The position numbers and the translations under genes are program-made. The notes under the pieces were generated by a model. It was given only the letters and a program-made list of their open reading frames with translations, had not been told where the DNA came from and made no database searches. A stretch of DNA of 64,000 bases from Mariannaea sp. PMI_226 (Eukaryota > Ascomycota > Sordariomycetes > Hypocreales > Nectriaceae), in assembly GCA_024336345.1 (NCBI GenBank), contig JANFOG010000004.1:1860001-1924000 (forward strand), given 5' to 3'. How positions within the stretch are numbered: position 1 is the stretch's first letter; every line of letters begins with the position of its first letter. This document shows positions 54,132-64,000 of this stretch, piece after piece.

Positions 54132-55920
54132 ATGAGTTCTCCGGAAGATCCCGTCTTCCGTTTGCTCGATTCGGCCTACTTCTCTCCTCTCGATGATGGC
54201 CTGATGATGTCTGAGAGTTCCTGTGATTCAGCATCCAGCTGTTTGAGACCTCCCTCCTCGCTTCTCATTGAACGCCCACGTTCTGAGGACTTATTCATAG
54301 AGGATGGCTATGCTGCACAGCCTGCATCTGTAGCGTTTCCCTCGTCGCCGATGTTGAACCCAGAACATCAGTCACAGGAACCAGCGGCTTTGCAGACAAG
54401 CTTCGGACCCTCCAAATCAACCTGGTCCTCGTGGGGGACTGCCGCGAATAAGGATACCAGCAGCTCCGTCCCCAATGATACAGAAATAGAGAGAGGTAGG
54501 TCGCGACAACGAAGCCCAATTCGCGCAAAGCAAGTTGCCAGGCAGCAATTCAATGGATCTCGACCCGTTGGTGATCCTGCCATGTTGATCCTGAAGCCTT
54601 ATCATTTGGAGTTCCCTCCTCCCTCCCGAGACAAGTATCCGGAAGAAGGCGAGAGGTCGTCTCAGCCTTTAAATGCATCGAACTATATCCATATTGACAG
54701 ACTTTTCGAGAAGTATTCTGACGAGGGTGCGGAATTAGTCGACTATCTCGCCGATCGGGAGGAAACTCGAAAACAAGCATATGAACCCTATGCTAAAGCG
54801 TACAGACATGCTTGGGATGTTCTAGCTATGTTTTGGTCCGAACAGCGTAAAAAGACGCCTGCGCAACTCGCTGCTGAGTGGCCCAAGCCAGAAGGCCGAC
54901 TCAGACGGACGAAACGGCTTCCATCACCTCCCAGGTTGTCACCCACACAGCTACGAACGATGCGCGAGGTCGAGACTAATCTGTTAACGAAGATGGGAGA
55001 GTTAGCCATTAACCACGGCGAGGCAGAAGGGACTATCGCCGGGGCACTCGCTTTTAAATGGGACGATGGTCACCAGAGACCCCCTGAATATGTTCGAGAG
55101 GTTTTGTTAGAGACAGGGGGTCTTGACAAGCGCCTCTTCCAAATACCACTCATCCCATGCCCCGAACTTAAACCTGTTTTATACGGAAACGAATTATTAG
55201 ATAGACCGATGGAAAAGAGCTACTACGAACAACAGCTTGAAGAGATCAAGTCCAAGCAGAAGTTTGCATTCAGAAAAGCCTATCAATCCTACTGGACACC
55301 CGAACCCCAGTTCAACTGCGGTGAGGTCGACTCCAATGAAAACTCTCATGATAGAGAGAAGAGAGAGACAATAATACCTGACTGGTTTCATGTTTTTGAG
55401 ACTTTCAATGTCATACACTTATGGTCCAACACTCCTCCCTCGCGCTACACCGAACTGCTCAATATTATCGCGGACCTTGAAAGGGATTGCAGCAACGCCC
55501 AACGAGTGCAACAACAACCACAGAAGTTTGACAAAGAATGGCACGAGCCTAGCAAGTCTTGGAGCACACCTGCCCGACAACAGAGCGGCGGCTAGTGGAA
55601 ATGCCGCTCTAGCCCAAATGCCCCCAAAGGGGAGCGCTTGTGTCGCGTTTGTCACCGGCAGCCCGCTTGCAAGGCCGAAGGGGAAGAATCAGCTCGGGCC
55701 AAACTCGACATGCTTCATGGGGCTATGGACCGAGCAATGAAAGAAGTTTGTGAGGAGGATAAAAGGATAGTCAAGGATCGGTTGACGCTAGAGAAAGTTG
55801 GCATTCTCGTCAATGCCCATCAAGGAGGAAGCGGATGACGCCAGACATGAAATGGAGAGGATTACAGGCTCCCGACGTGAGGATCAGCCAACACGAGCGT
55901 CTGGATCATCTAAGATGTGA
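54132..55920 (+). CDS. Unrecognised protein with coiled C-terminal extension; frame cut by an in-frame TAG
   Basis: A long frame starts at MSSPEDPVFRLLDSAY and runs to TAG at 55593-55595 (487 residues). I do not recognise the family. Visible features are a serine-rich N-terminus, an SRQRSPIR segment, a central helical domain (YIHIDRLFEKYSDEGAELVD, YAKAYRHAWDVLAMFW, RTMREVETNLLTKMGELAIN) and DWFHVFETFNVIHLWS near the end. After the TAG the same frame stays open and begins WKCRSSPNAPKGERLC then RVCHRQPACK, a C-x13-C-x2-C-x5-C pattern like a small zinc ribbon. It continues as a charged helix (SARAKLDMLHGAMDRAMKE). A phase-0 intron 55746-55824 (GTTTGT donor, TTGAC branch site) then leads to EEADDARHEMERITGSRRED and a stop at 55918-55920. 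The TAG could be spliced out (55526-55612, phase 2, or 55556-55612), read through, a sequence error, or a true truncation. The safe core CDS is 54132-55595. Confidence 0.7.
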
Positions 55921-56935
55921 AGGCCTCCAGTTCCGCTGCATGGATAATGAGGATGTATATTGTATTTCAACATTACAATCAAAAGCTATAGCATTGAGAA
56001 CAGTTTGGCCGATCACAACATAGTACTGACTGCAATACTTACAAAAACTGAGAGCTCCGTCAATGTAGCCTTGGGAGCATGGTGATGATGACGGAAATTA
56101 AACACGCGCACAATTTCCAGCCTCCAATAGTGATCAATCACGCGGTTTCTAGGTAGAAGTTGCATCTCATATTCACGGTCGTGCTGTGGAAAGGCTCTAA
56201 TGGGAAATAGCCAAACGGAAAATGCTTCACTGAAAACAAGCTTGTTCAAGTCTGTTGAATTCAAGGCGCAGAGTCATGGTGAGACGAGACCATGCCTATG
56301 CCTCTTGAATTCGTTCATCCTATGTAGCTATATAGCAATTTTATAGCATTTTCTTCCTTTCTAGTTCATTCGCTCTGTTGCTTTGCAGGTCCGAGCAAAT
56401 CCCTGTTCAAACGCGCCACACATGCCATCTCCATTGCAAACTTGCAGCTGCATTTGAGCTCGACACATCTCGTTGTCGAAAGGGAGCAAAACAAACCCAG
56501 ACCCAGCTTCGACTCCGTGTAATGATGGCTGCCCTTCCAAGACATGAACATTTTATGCGTCTTTGTTTTTTGTTTCTTTTCCCGTTAATGGCATCTTTCT
56601 CGCCAAATCAAAGCACTATCTTCCAAAGATCCTTCTCAGCCCGGCAACCAGGGGTATTCGCATGTTTTTGGTCCCCAGCTTTTCATAACTGGGTATAGAG
56701 TAGACGTCAAGTCATCAAACAGAACCCCCGATTCCAATAAACCAAACCAAAACAAGTAAAGAGAGATAAAGAGATAAAACACACAAACAGTAAAAAACGC
56801 ACTTGAAAACAACGAAGCGAAAACAAGCAGGGCAGGATGGAACCGACCGATGCATAAGTAGACGTTCCAGGGTATTTTACGCCAGGGTATATCCAGCCGG
56901 GGTATTTGCATGTCGAGTTTCTAACACGGGGGAAT
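55921..56935. other. Convergent 3' spacer before the KH gene
   Basis: About 1 kb between convergent 3' ends. It contains the likely 3' UTRs, a TATAGCAATTTTATAGCATTTT near-duplication at about 56329-56350 and a GGGTATTT/GGGTATA series at about 56868-56906. No gene is evident. Confidence 0.55.
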
Positions 56936-59900
56936 CTAACGGAAAGGCCCAATTGGGCCGGGGTATCCTGAATTCATAGAATGAGAAGTTGAAGGGCGTC
57001 CGCTGTCACCAGACGCGCGGGCGCTGTGGCGAGGTGTGACATCGCCAGGTTGGGGAATTGTCAACTTGTTGTCGACGTGGGATGCGAAGGGCCGAGGGGC
57101 CCATGGGTTATCATCCTCTGGGAGGTTCACGCCGCTATCGTTCCAAGGGTTCCGGTCAGCATTAAAGCTACGGGTCGATTCAATCGAGATGAGCGATGAT
57201 TTCGACACGTTACTAGAACCCTTGAAGAAGTTGGCGTGAGCAGAGTGAGAGCTATTCTTTCTGCGATCCAGGAAGGATGAAATTGATGTCATGCTACCGG
57301 GCTTTCGAAGGCGATCGAGGATACTGCTTCGCTCGCGAGCGACCTCATCGCCAAAAGCAGCCTTGACTGGCGAGTCGGTCGCGACTGAAGCCGGGGCATG
57401 TTGAAGAAGCTTAGAATCGAAATACTGCAGCGAGTCCTCGAACGAATCAGACTTGGGTCGGGGAAGAGCGCCCTTAACAATGTTCATCTCAGCACCAGAG
57501 GTGGCAAACTGAGCCTGCAAGAAGTCCATAGCGTCACGTAGGCCACCGGCGTTGTTGCGGGTGAAGCCCCAAAGAAGAGTCACGGTGGGTGAGCCATCCT
57601 CAGTAACATCATCCGGGTTCTGGTGGACAGTCACTTCGACTTCGTGTTGGCTCTTCAGCTTGGGGACGAGATCATGAGCAAAATCAGGAGACTCAAGAAA
57701 CTTGATGAGTTCCGGCGCTCGGGTGAGAACAAGCTCGTGCTTGTCCGGAACCATGCCCAGGAACTCATCAACGCAGTGGGGCACTTGCCATTGAGGACCA
57801 GTCACGGTGACCTCATCACTCGCTTGCTCGGTACTGGGGAAATTGATCTTGCAGTTGTACTTTTGCTCCAGCTCGTCAATCTCTGGAAGCCGAGCGATGA
57901 GCTGGCGGTGGTAAAGCCGGTCGACATTGACAACTTGAGAAGTGTACTCGGAGTCCTAAAAAATATGGGTTAGTGGATGAATTGACCTCGTCAATTGTGA
58001 CTTTCACTCACAGCACGATCAACCATCTCCAGAATCTCGTTCTTGACGGCGTCCAGATTCTGAGCATTGCGGGCGGGAGTTCGGCAGATCACATTGTCAA
58101 CCTTAATGTCATCATCTTCACGACCCATCCCGCCTCTATCCATAGCGTTGGAAAATTTGACAAAGACTGAGTGCTTCTTCATAATTCGCTGAATATGTTG
58201 ACCGCCAATGCCAATAATTCGCTTGTGATACTGGTCAGGGACGTGGAAGGAAATAGAGGCGGGCATTTCCTGCTCGACAAGGGTAAGGCCTTGCTTCATC
58301 GAATCGTAACTGGCAGCCATGACATCGATGTTGAAGTTGTACTCATTGAAGCCGTCAAAGATGATTTGCACATTGCCTTTATCGGAGGTTAGCCATCTGA
58401 ATAGAGGAGTAAAGACTCAGACATACTTTGACCCATGATCTTGTTAATCTTGCCATTCTTCTTGCCGCTCACGAACTCCTTGTGCTCATTGGCAAGTTCA
58501 ATCTTGACTCGGATTTGATATTGAGATTGAGCAACAAATTTCATCTCGGAAATCACCTTGAGGGCGGATTTGACGGCATCGTCAGAGCCGGTGACTGTAA
58601 ATGTCATCTTGTCAAAAGATAGATCAGCCTCGGACTCAGCACAAATATCCCCGAGCATGGCTCGGATATCCGTCAGGCCCACAAGCTGACGAGGTTCAGG
58701 TTGCTGAATGTACCACCCGGCACTATAGAATTGGCCGGCCAGCGACATGATTTCTCGGACAGTACGTTCTACATGAAGTCCCTCACTGCCCTGAACTCTG
58801 ACCAGGTTGCGCTGGCTCGCTAGCGGTGGGAACATAATGAATGTTCCATTAGCTTCAAGGATCTTGCGAACCTTGTCCAAGCGACCAAGTAAGACGCTGT
58901 CAATTTTGGCTGATGGGATCGTCACGTCCTTAACGTAGATTCTAATCCTAGTGGCCGTCTCATGCAGCTTCTGTTTGGCTAGTTCGATGGCTTGAGGTGT
59001 CTCACCCGTGATAAAAATATCACTGGGATCACGGCGGGTGGCTTTTGGGGGGCAATAGCGATACATTTGCGAGAACGGTGGAGGGAAATAAATGGCGGTT
59101 CCCGTGGATGATTCAATCAGCTTGATGTTCTTCCGGTGGCGACCACAAACAAGCTGGTGCCAAGTGTGATCGAGTTTGGTTCCATCGACAATGCGGCCGA
59201 GCTGTTACCAAGTTAGAGTTCAAATAGGAATCACAAAAAAATGCAGCCACGGAGAAAGCCCTACCAGTGTGTCAATTTGAATGAGAACACGGGCCTTGGC
59301 ATGCTCTGAAGAAAGGATGTCGCCATAAATTGCAATTCTCCATCGCTGGTCCATTCGCAGCTCAGCATCACCAGTCATGCCGTCGACCATTGGGGTCAGC
59401 TTCGGTCCAAGGAGGAAAATGTCGACACCACAATAGCTTGAGATGTAGTCGAGAGTGTCGGTAACAGATTTTTTGAGGACTCCAGCAGTCAAGTCACAGA
59501 CTAGGTGACCATCGATGTCAATCGTGGTGCAGCGCTATGACAGTCAGCTTAGATTCCAGAACGAGCCAACCTAGTACTGGGAAAGTGTGTATGGGGCGGA
59601 ACATACGAGCGAGATGGGGGTATCATTCAGTATGGTCTCTCGGCTCTTGTGGACCAGCTCGGGTGAGCCTGACAGACAAACGGTGGTGACCTGCATACCC
59701 TTTCCCGCCTTTGGCAGGGTAGAAAGGACATGGGCCTCAATGGGTAAAGGTCCGTTGGAGAGATCACGACATAGCCTTCGGAGGTTAACTAGATTCTGCG
59801 CGTGGATAGGTAGCTCGTAAATCTCGACGTCATCGGGCGCATCTTCGGGGTGCGTCCATCGCAGAACAGCGTCGGTGGTGGCATGTAGGATATCTTCCGT

Positions 59901-60110
59901 GTCGGGCCCAGCGAGATCGGCAGCGAAGGGTACATTGAAGGAGTAGTGGATTGTGGTATCGGCGGCCTGGGGAGAGCTTATGGGCTGGCCGGCCTGTGCT
60001 GCGTTCTTTGGATGAGCATTGAGAGCGTTCATGGGCATATTGGGACGGCCCATTCCAAAGTTGGGACTCATCCTCTCCGACCAGTGACGCATGTTTGCCA
60101 GCTTATTCAT
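56936..60110 (-). CDS. Multi-KH-domain RNA-binding protein
   Basis: KH domains bind single-stranded RNA; multi-KH proteins of this type act on mRNA localisation, stability or translation in the cytoplasm. Exons in coding order are 60110-59607, 59534-59265, 59201-58427, 58376-58012 and 57955-56936, giving 977 residues. The introns are 50-72 nt and all phases agree. Several KH-type GxxG turns are visible: VCGRHRKNIKLIESSTGTAI, LLGRLDKVRKILEANGTFIM, VSGKKNGKINKIMGQSNVQI (across a splice junction) and RIIGIGGQHIQRIMKKHSVF. A further one follows in LIARLPEIDELEQKYNCKIN, and earlier degenerate copies lie near residues 130-250. The C-terminal 200 residues are Ser/Pro-rich and disordered, with NPWNDSGVNLPEDDNPWAPR. 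Arrangement and length resemble vigilin/Bicaudal-C-type proteins, but I cannot name the orthologue. The start at 60110 is the first AUG; coding-like sequence extends upstream without any AUG (see findings). Confidence 0.85.
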
Positions 60111-63100
60111 GATGGGGGCTGCGAAGAGACGTTGTCGTTCGTCGTCCTCGAGGTGGGCGGCGAGCGACAAGTCGGCAGAGGAGGGCGGAAGGGCGAAGGG
60201 TGAAAGGTGGGAAGGAGAAGAAAGAAGGGGGAAGAAGAGAAGAGAAAAAAGGGTATCGCAGTTAATGTGAAGCTGGAAAAGACAAGGGAACAGGGGGAAG
60301 GGGGATGAGGGAATGGAGGGGGGGAAACGAATAAAAGGATGGATGGCTCTTTCGTCTGACGAGGAGTGAAGGAAGAGAGGGAAAGAGTGGCTCTATGCGT
60401 GAAGAGATCCAGGAAGGGGAGAGGGCTTCAATCAGTCAGCAGTCCAGAAGCTGGTACCTGTCCGCGGTCCTCTGCCCTGTAGGTACATACAAGCCGACAG
60501 GAGGGAGGGAGTGGCAGGGCCACAGAGAGACTGCCACTGTACCGACCTTGGTACAGTACCTAATCTGGTACCTACCTGCATGGAAACCTTGGAACCTTTG
60601 GGGGTGGGAGGGCGGTACCAGCCCTACATAGTCTTAAAGCCGGTAGCCTATGTATCTTTTGTCTTGCCCAGCCCAGCTGTGGGTGGGTTTTTGGCATGGA
60701 TGTTCAGCCACAAAAGCCCCGACAAGAACACGCTTGGGCCATTATTGGGCGGGAGGCACGTACAATCCTGTGCAGGTAAGTAGGTACTTACCCACCTTAG
60801 GTACCCCAAGGTAGTCCTAGTCGTTGCGGAACCTCGAAATCCAGCCAACCTTCAAACTAACTGCCTACCAACCGAACCTATCACCACCATTTGACTCGAT
60901 AAAAGATACCCGAGACTCGGCCTCTACAGCTAGTTCGCTACCTACTTCTCAGATACGAGGCAGAACTGAAAATCACACTGTGGAAAGGTGAACATTCAAA
61001 CACCCCTCTCCCTTTCTTCCTCGCTCTTCTTCTGGGGGTAACCGCCTTCACATTCACTCCTGGCCCAGTCGGTTAAGTCAGCCAAGGGCATGCTACTCCT
61101 TCAATAGACTTCGAGAGCATCTTATCGGGCCCGCGTCTCCATCACATTCTCTTATGCGGCCGGACTCATACTCTCTGTGTGGGACAAGCATGGTTATGGG
61201 CTATCCCCGGCCAAGCCCCTGCGTTCCAACATGCTGAGTGACACTGGTCCCAGGGCTTGAGTGGATCGAGCGCTCCAAGTGCTCACCTAGTTGGTACGGT
61301 TGATGCATATTGCACTACAGAGGTTCAGCGTGCGCGAAAAATCCAGAATACCGCATGCAAGTTGATGTTGATGGCACAGAGCACGTACAGAGTAGCTTGT
61401 TATACGTAACTCGTACCGTAATTCTCACTTATCCACCCGGATACGATTTGCCTTCCCCCTTCTTTTCTCTTATCTGTCCTCGACAAAAGGTTGAGGGAAA
61501 GTAAGCACATACGTATCACCTCCCCAATGTCTTGGTTTTTCTTCTCACCCAACTACCTGGTCCTGATGCTTCAGCCAACCAACGGGGAGTGTCAATCTGA
61601 CTCCCTGCGAAAAACCCGCCCCCACAAGGTCTCAACGTCACACACAGCGCTGCCCTTGCTTCTTTACCCAGGACACGACAGCATGCCAGAAACGCAGAGG
61701 TAGCACCAGCACTGTCTCTGCCGGCTATCACCAAACTGTGATGTGGCCAGTACGCCGTAGCGTGCCTTGGTCGAAGTTTGCAGGCTCGTGGACCCATCCC
61801 ATCCACCCAAAGGGAGGCAGACCCATGAGCCGCTGTCCGCGCCAACATCTGCAACCACAGCATTTTGGCCCTGGTCGCTGAACTGAGAACTGAGGCTAGC
61901 TGGCACATGTGCAAGCATCACCTTGTCAAATGGCCCATGTGCTAAAGGGACACCCTTCCAGAACAATAGCTCTTCTTCTCGTCCGTCGACTTCGTATACC
62001 CTCGTCTAACAAGAGGTCTATTGTACTCGACTCATCAGAATGTTGCATGTTCCCTTCGAGTTCAAGACTCAACCTAGCAGCACCCATCTCATCAATGTAA
62101 GCTTGCGAGTACCAACTGTAAGTCACCCTTCAAATGGCGTAATCAATACACAGAAGCATAGAAGATCACTGCTTTATGAACTAAATCCGTGCACTACCTA
62201 AACCGCAGTGCTTATGGCACATCAGCATTGTTAGACATAACAGGTCAATCTTGCGGGTTTCTCGTCGAAGATGTGAAAAGTCAACATCGTTCCGAATGGG
62301 CATTTTATGTCTTGCTTCTCCTTCGAAATCCACCACGGCAACACGGATGCCCAAGGACACGGTTGACGGCGCCCAACGGAAAAACAGAACTTTGTTGACA
62401 CAAAAAGGTGACCATGTTTCACGACCCTTCAAGATGGACCATGTCTTGACAATACATCCCAAGGCTTGACTTTTTTTTCTCACATCCCAAGCGAGCTGGC
62501 TCTCTCGTAACCCGACTGGCTCATCTGGATCCGACTCAACCTCCACTTATCCATCTGCTAGGGCGTTGTCCAGGCGCTCATGTAAAAAAACCAACCCCAC
62601 GGGACCAGATGGCCTGTCACCAGAGCCCCCATGGACTCACGAGACCTTCTTCGCCCGTATCATTCCAAAGGTCGAAGTCCAATACGAAGGATGCTATTCT
62701 TTCCATCCTTCTCTCCTGATATTGCTGCACATGTTGCCTATCCATCAGCCAGCAGCTGGACAGTGCCCCCAACCAAAGACAACAACTAAACCACCATCAC
62801 AAGTGGAAATGCCACCCTCATTGGCTGCGCTTCATATTCTCCACCACAATGCACCGTGGCTGGCCGCCCTTATCGACCAGGTTGAGCACGACCACCAGTT
62901 ATTGGTCTCCCTTCCCTAGTGCCCACTTCCCAACCTACTTCGTAGTATGCCGCTGAAACTCAGACATCATAAAAATATCATACATCTTTACGATGCTCTA
63001 CAATACAAACTATAATATGATGACTTCTTCGGGATTCTTAATGAAGACTTGACGTCTGTTGGTCATATTACTATTCGGTCTACTCAATGGATTACCGCGT

Positions 63101-64000
63101 TGCCGCTGGCTCATCCTCCCAAAGGACCTGGAGGTCAGGGCATCTCACTTCTCACCACCCGAATCTCTAAATCCTCGGCAGATGACCTCATCGATTAAGT
63201 ATCTCGTACTTAACTTACTTGGGAAAAGAAACTACATCACAAACACGCACCTAGCTTGTGCCTCCGGAGCAGCTTCCCCTCCCCCCGCCCTGCCCTCCTT
63301 TGCCTGTCCTGGGGTCCTTGCGAGAATAGTTGTCTTTCCTGCTACCCCGGATGCCGTCCCGAGCCCAGCATGAACGGAATTGTAGCTGAAATACAAATAT
63401 GTATGCTCTCAAAGTGCCGGGGAGGCAAGGTTGCTTCCATGTACTAAAAGGAAACCGTTGTTTTCAGGGATCGACCTGTCTATAACCTTAGATGGCCGAG
63501 GGACGCGCTACTCGGGTCTGGACCCATCGATGTGAGGACGACGATGTGCCATTGCCAAAGCTTGGCATAGATGTACATGATCTACCTACCCATCATCTTC
63601 TCTCTAGAATTACTTGGACAGAGCGTTCTCGTACCTGAAGACCTACAGTGTAGAACCAGACGCCAAGGAAAAAAAAACAACTGAAACTTCCATTGAGTGA
63701 TCAAAGATGTCCTCACTCCTCGAGGCCAAGTGGATATTCTTCCATCAGACTCCCGAGGCTTCCTCTCAGCCCACAAATCCATCCTTTGGGGGCGGAATGT
63801 TCGGCAGTGTCCACGCTGCTAAACACGGTGTAGGCTTTGACCTGGTTTGTGCTCATCAATGCTAGTGGGCAAACGAACTCTTCATGCTCCAGGCTTGGCG
63901 AGGTTCCTCGCCAAATTCTTGCACTTGGGGATCAGTATGTAAATTTCAAGGGGATAACCATTTTGGGAAATTTATTCAATCATAATTGCAAATTTGCAAC
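60111..64000. other. Right end: KH gene leader, then 3.5 kb without a supported gene
   Basis: The first 300 bp are the pyrimidine-rich, AUG-free leader of the KH gene. Beyond it, TAGGTAC/GGTACCT words are dense at 60478-60620 and 60772-60815. The remaining sequence to the window edge has only short frames (for example 61516-61914 minus and 62566-62919 plus) with no domain, no start context and no splice chain. No tRNA, transposon or AT-rich tract was seen. Confidence 0.5.

Noticed and set aside
55593..55601. Programmed readthrough of the classic UGA-CUA type
   Set aside because: The stop is UAG followed by UGG, which is not the known leaky fungal context, so readthrough is only one of several explanations.
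61516..61914. 132-codon minus-strand frame near the right end
   Set aside because: Composition is unlike neighbouring genes and overlapping frames on both strands are equally open; no support.

Overview
The window is nuclear DNA of a filamentous ascomycete. Evidence: small introns of about 50-80 nt with GTAAGT-like donors and CTAAC/CTGAC branch sites, 1-5 exons per gene, and filamentous-fungus protein families (long-tailed YVC1 channel, fungal ASK1, EAF7, RRN5, and small orphan proteins shared by Sordariomycetes). A sordariomycete, probably Hypocreales, fits best, but this is an inference from protein style and not a computed placement.

Layout from left to right: 1-2.5 kb, no convincing gene; 2.5-7.9 kb, DNA topoisomerase II (+, 4 exons); 8.6-9.6 kb, TAP42 (+); 10.1-12.6 kb, a BTB-like protein of unknown role (-); 15.06-15.36 kb, a 69-residue membrane protein with one intron (+); 16.0-19.8 kb, the YVC1 vacuolar TRP channel (-, 5 exons); about 5.7 kb without a gene; 25.6-26.7 kb, a reticulon (-); about 4.2 kb without a gene; 30.9-34.4 kb, a TBC RabGAP (-); 36.6-40.2 kb, BMS1 (-); 41.7-42.0 kb, a 68-residue spliced protein (+). 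A compact cluster follows: ASK1 (-), gamma-tubulin complex component GCP6 (-), EAF7 (+), RRN5 (-), IRC3 (+). Then come an unrecognised gene whose frame is cut by a TAG (+, 54.1-55.9 kb), a multi-KH RNA-binding protein (-, 56.9-60.1 kb), and a gene-poor right end.

The genes are housekeeping and do not form one pathway. Loose themes are mitosis and chromosome mechanics (TOP2, ASK1, GCP6), ribosome production and growth control (BMS1, RRN5, TAP42), chromatin (EAF7), membrane traffic and ion storage (reticulon, RabGAP, YVC1) and mitochondria (IRC3). I saw no transposon, tRNA, rRNA, secondary-metabolite gene, CRISPR or AT-rich RIP-mutated tract.

The observations most worth following up are: the in-frame TAG at 55593-55595, which precedes a well-formed cysteine-rich, spliced C-terminal extension; an acid-free, basic in-frame N-terminal extension of topoisomerase II from an upstream AUG at 2280; and the AUG-free leader of the KH gene, where coding-like sequence starts upstream of the first AUG. 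I found no clearly new multi-gene system.
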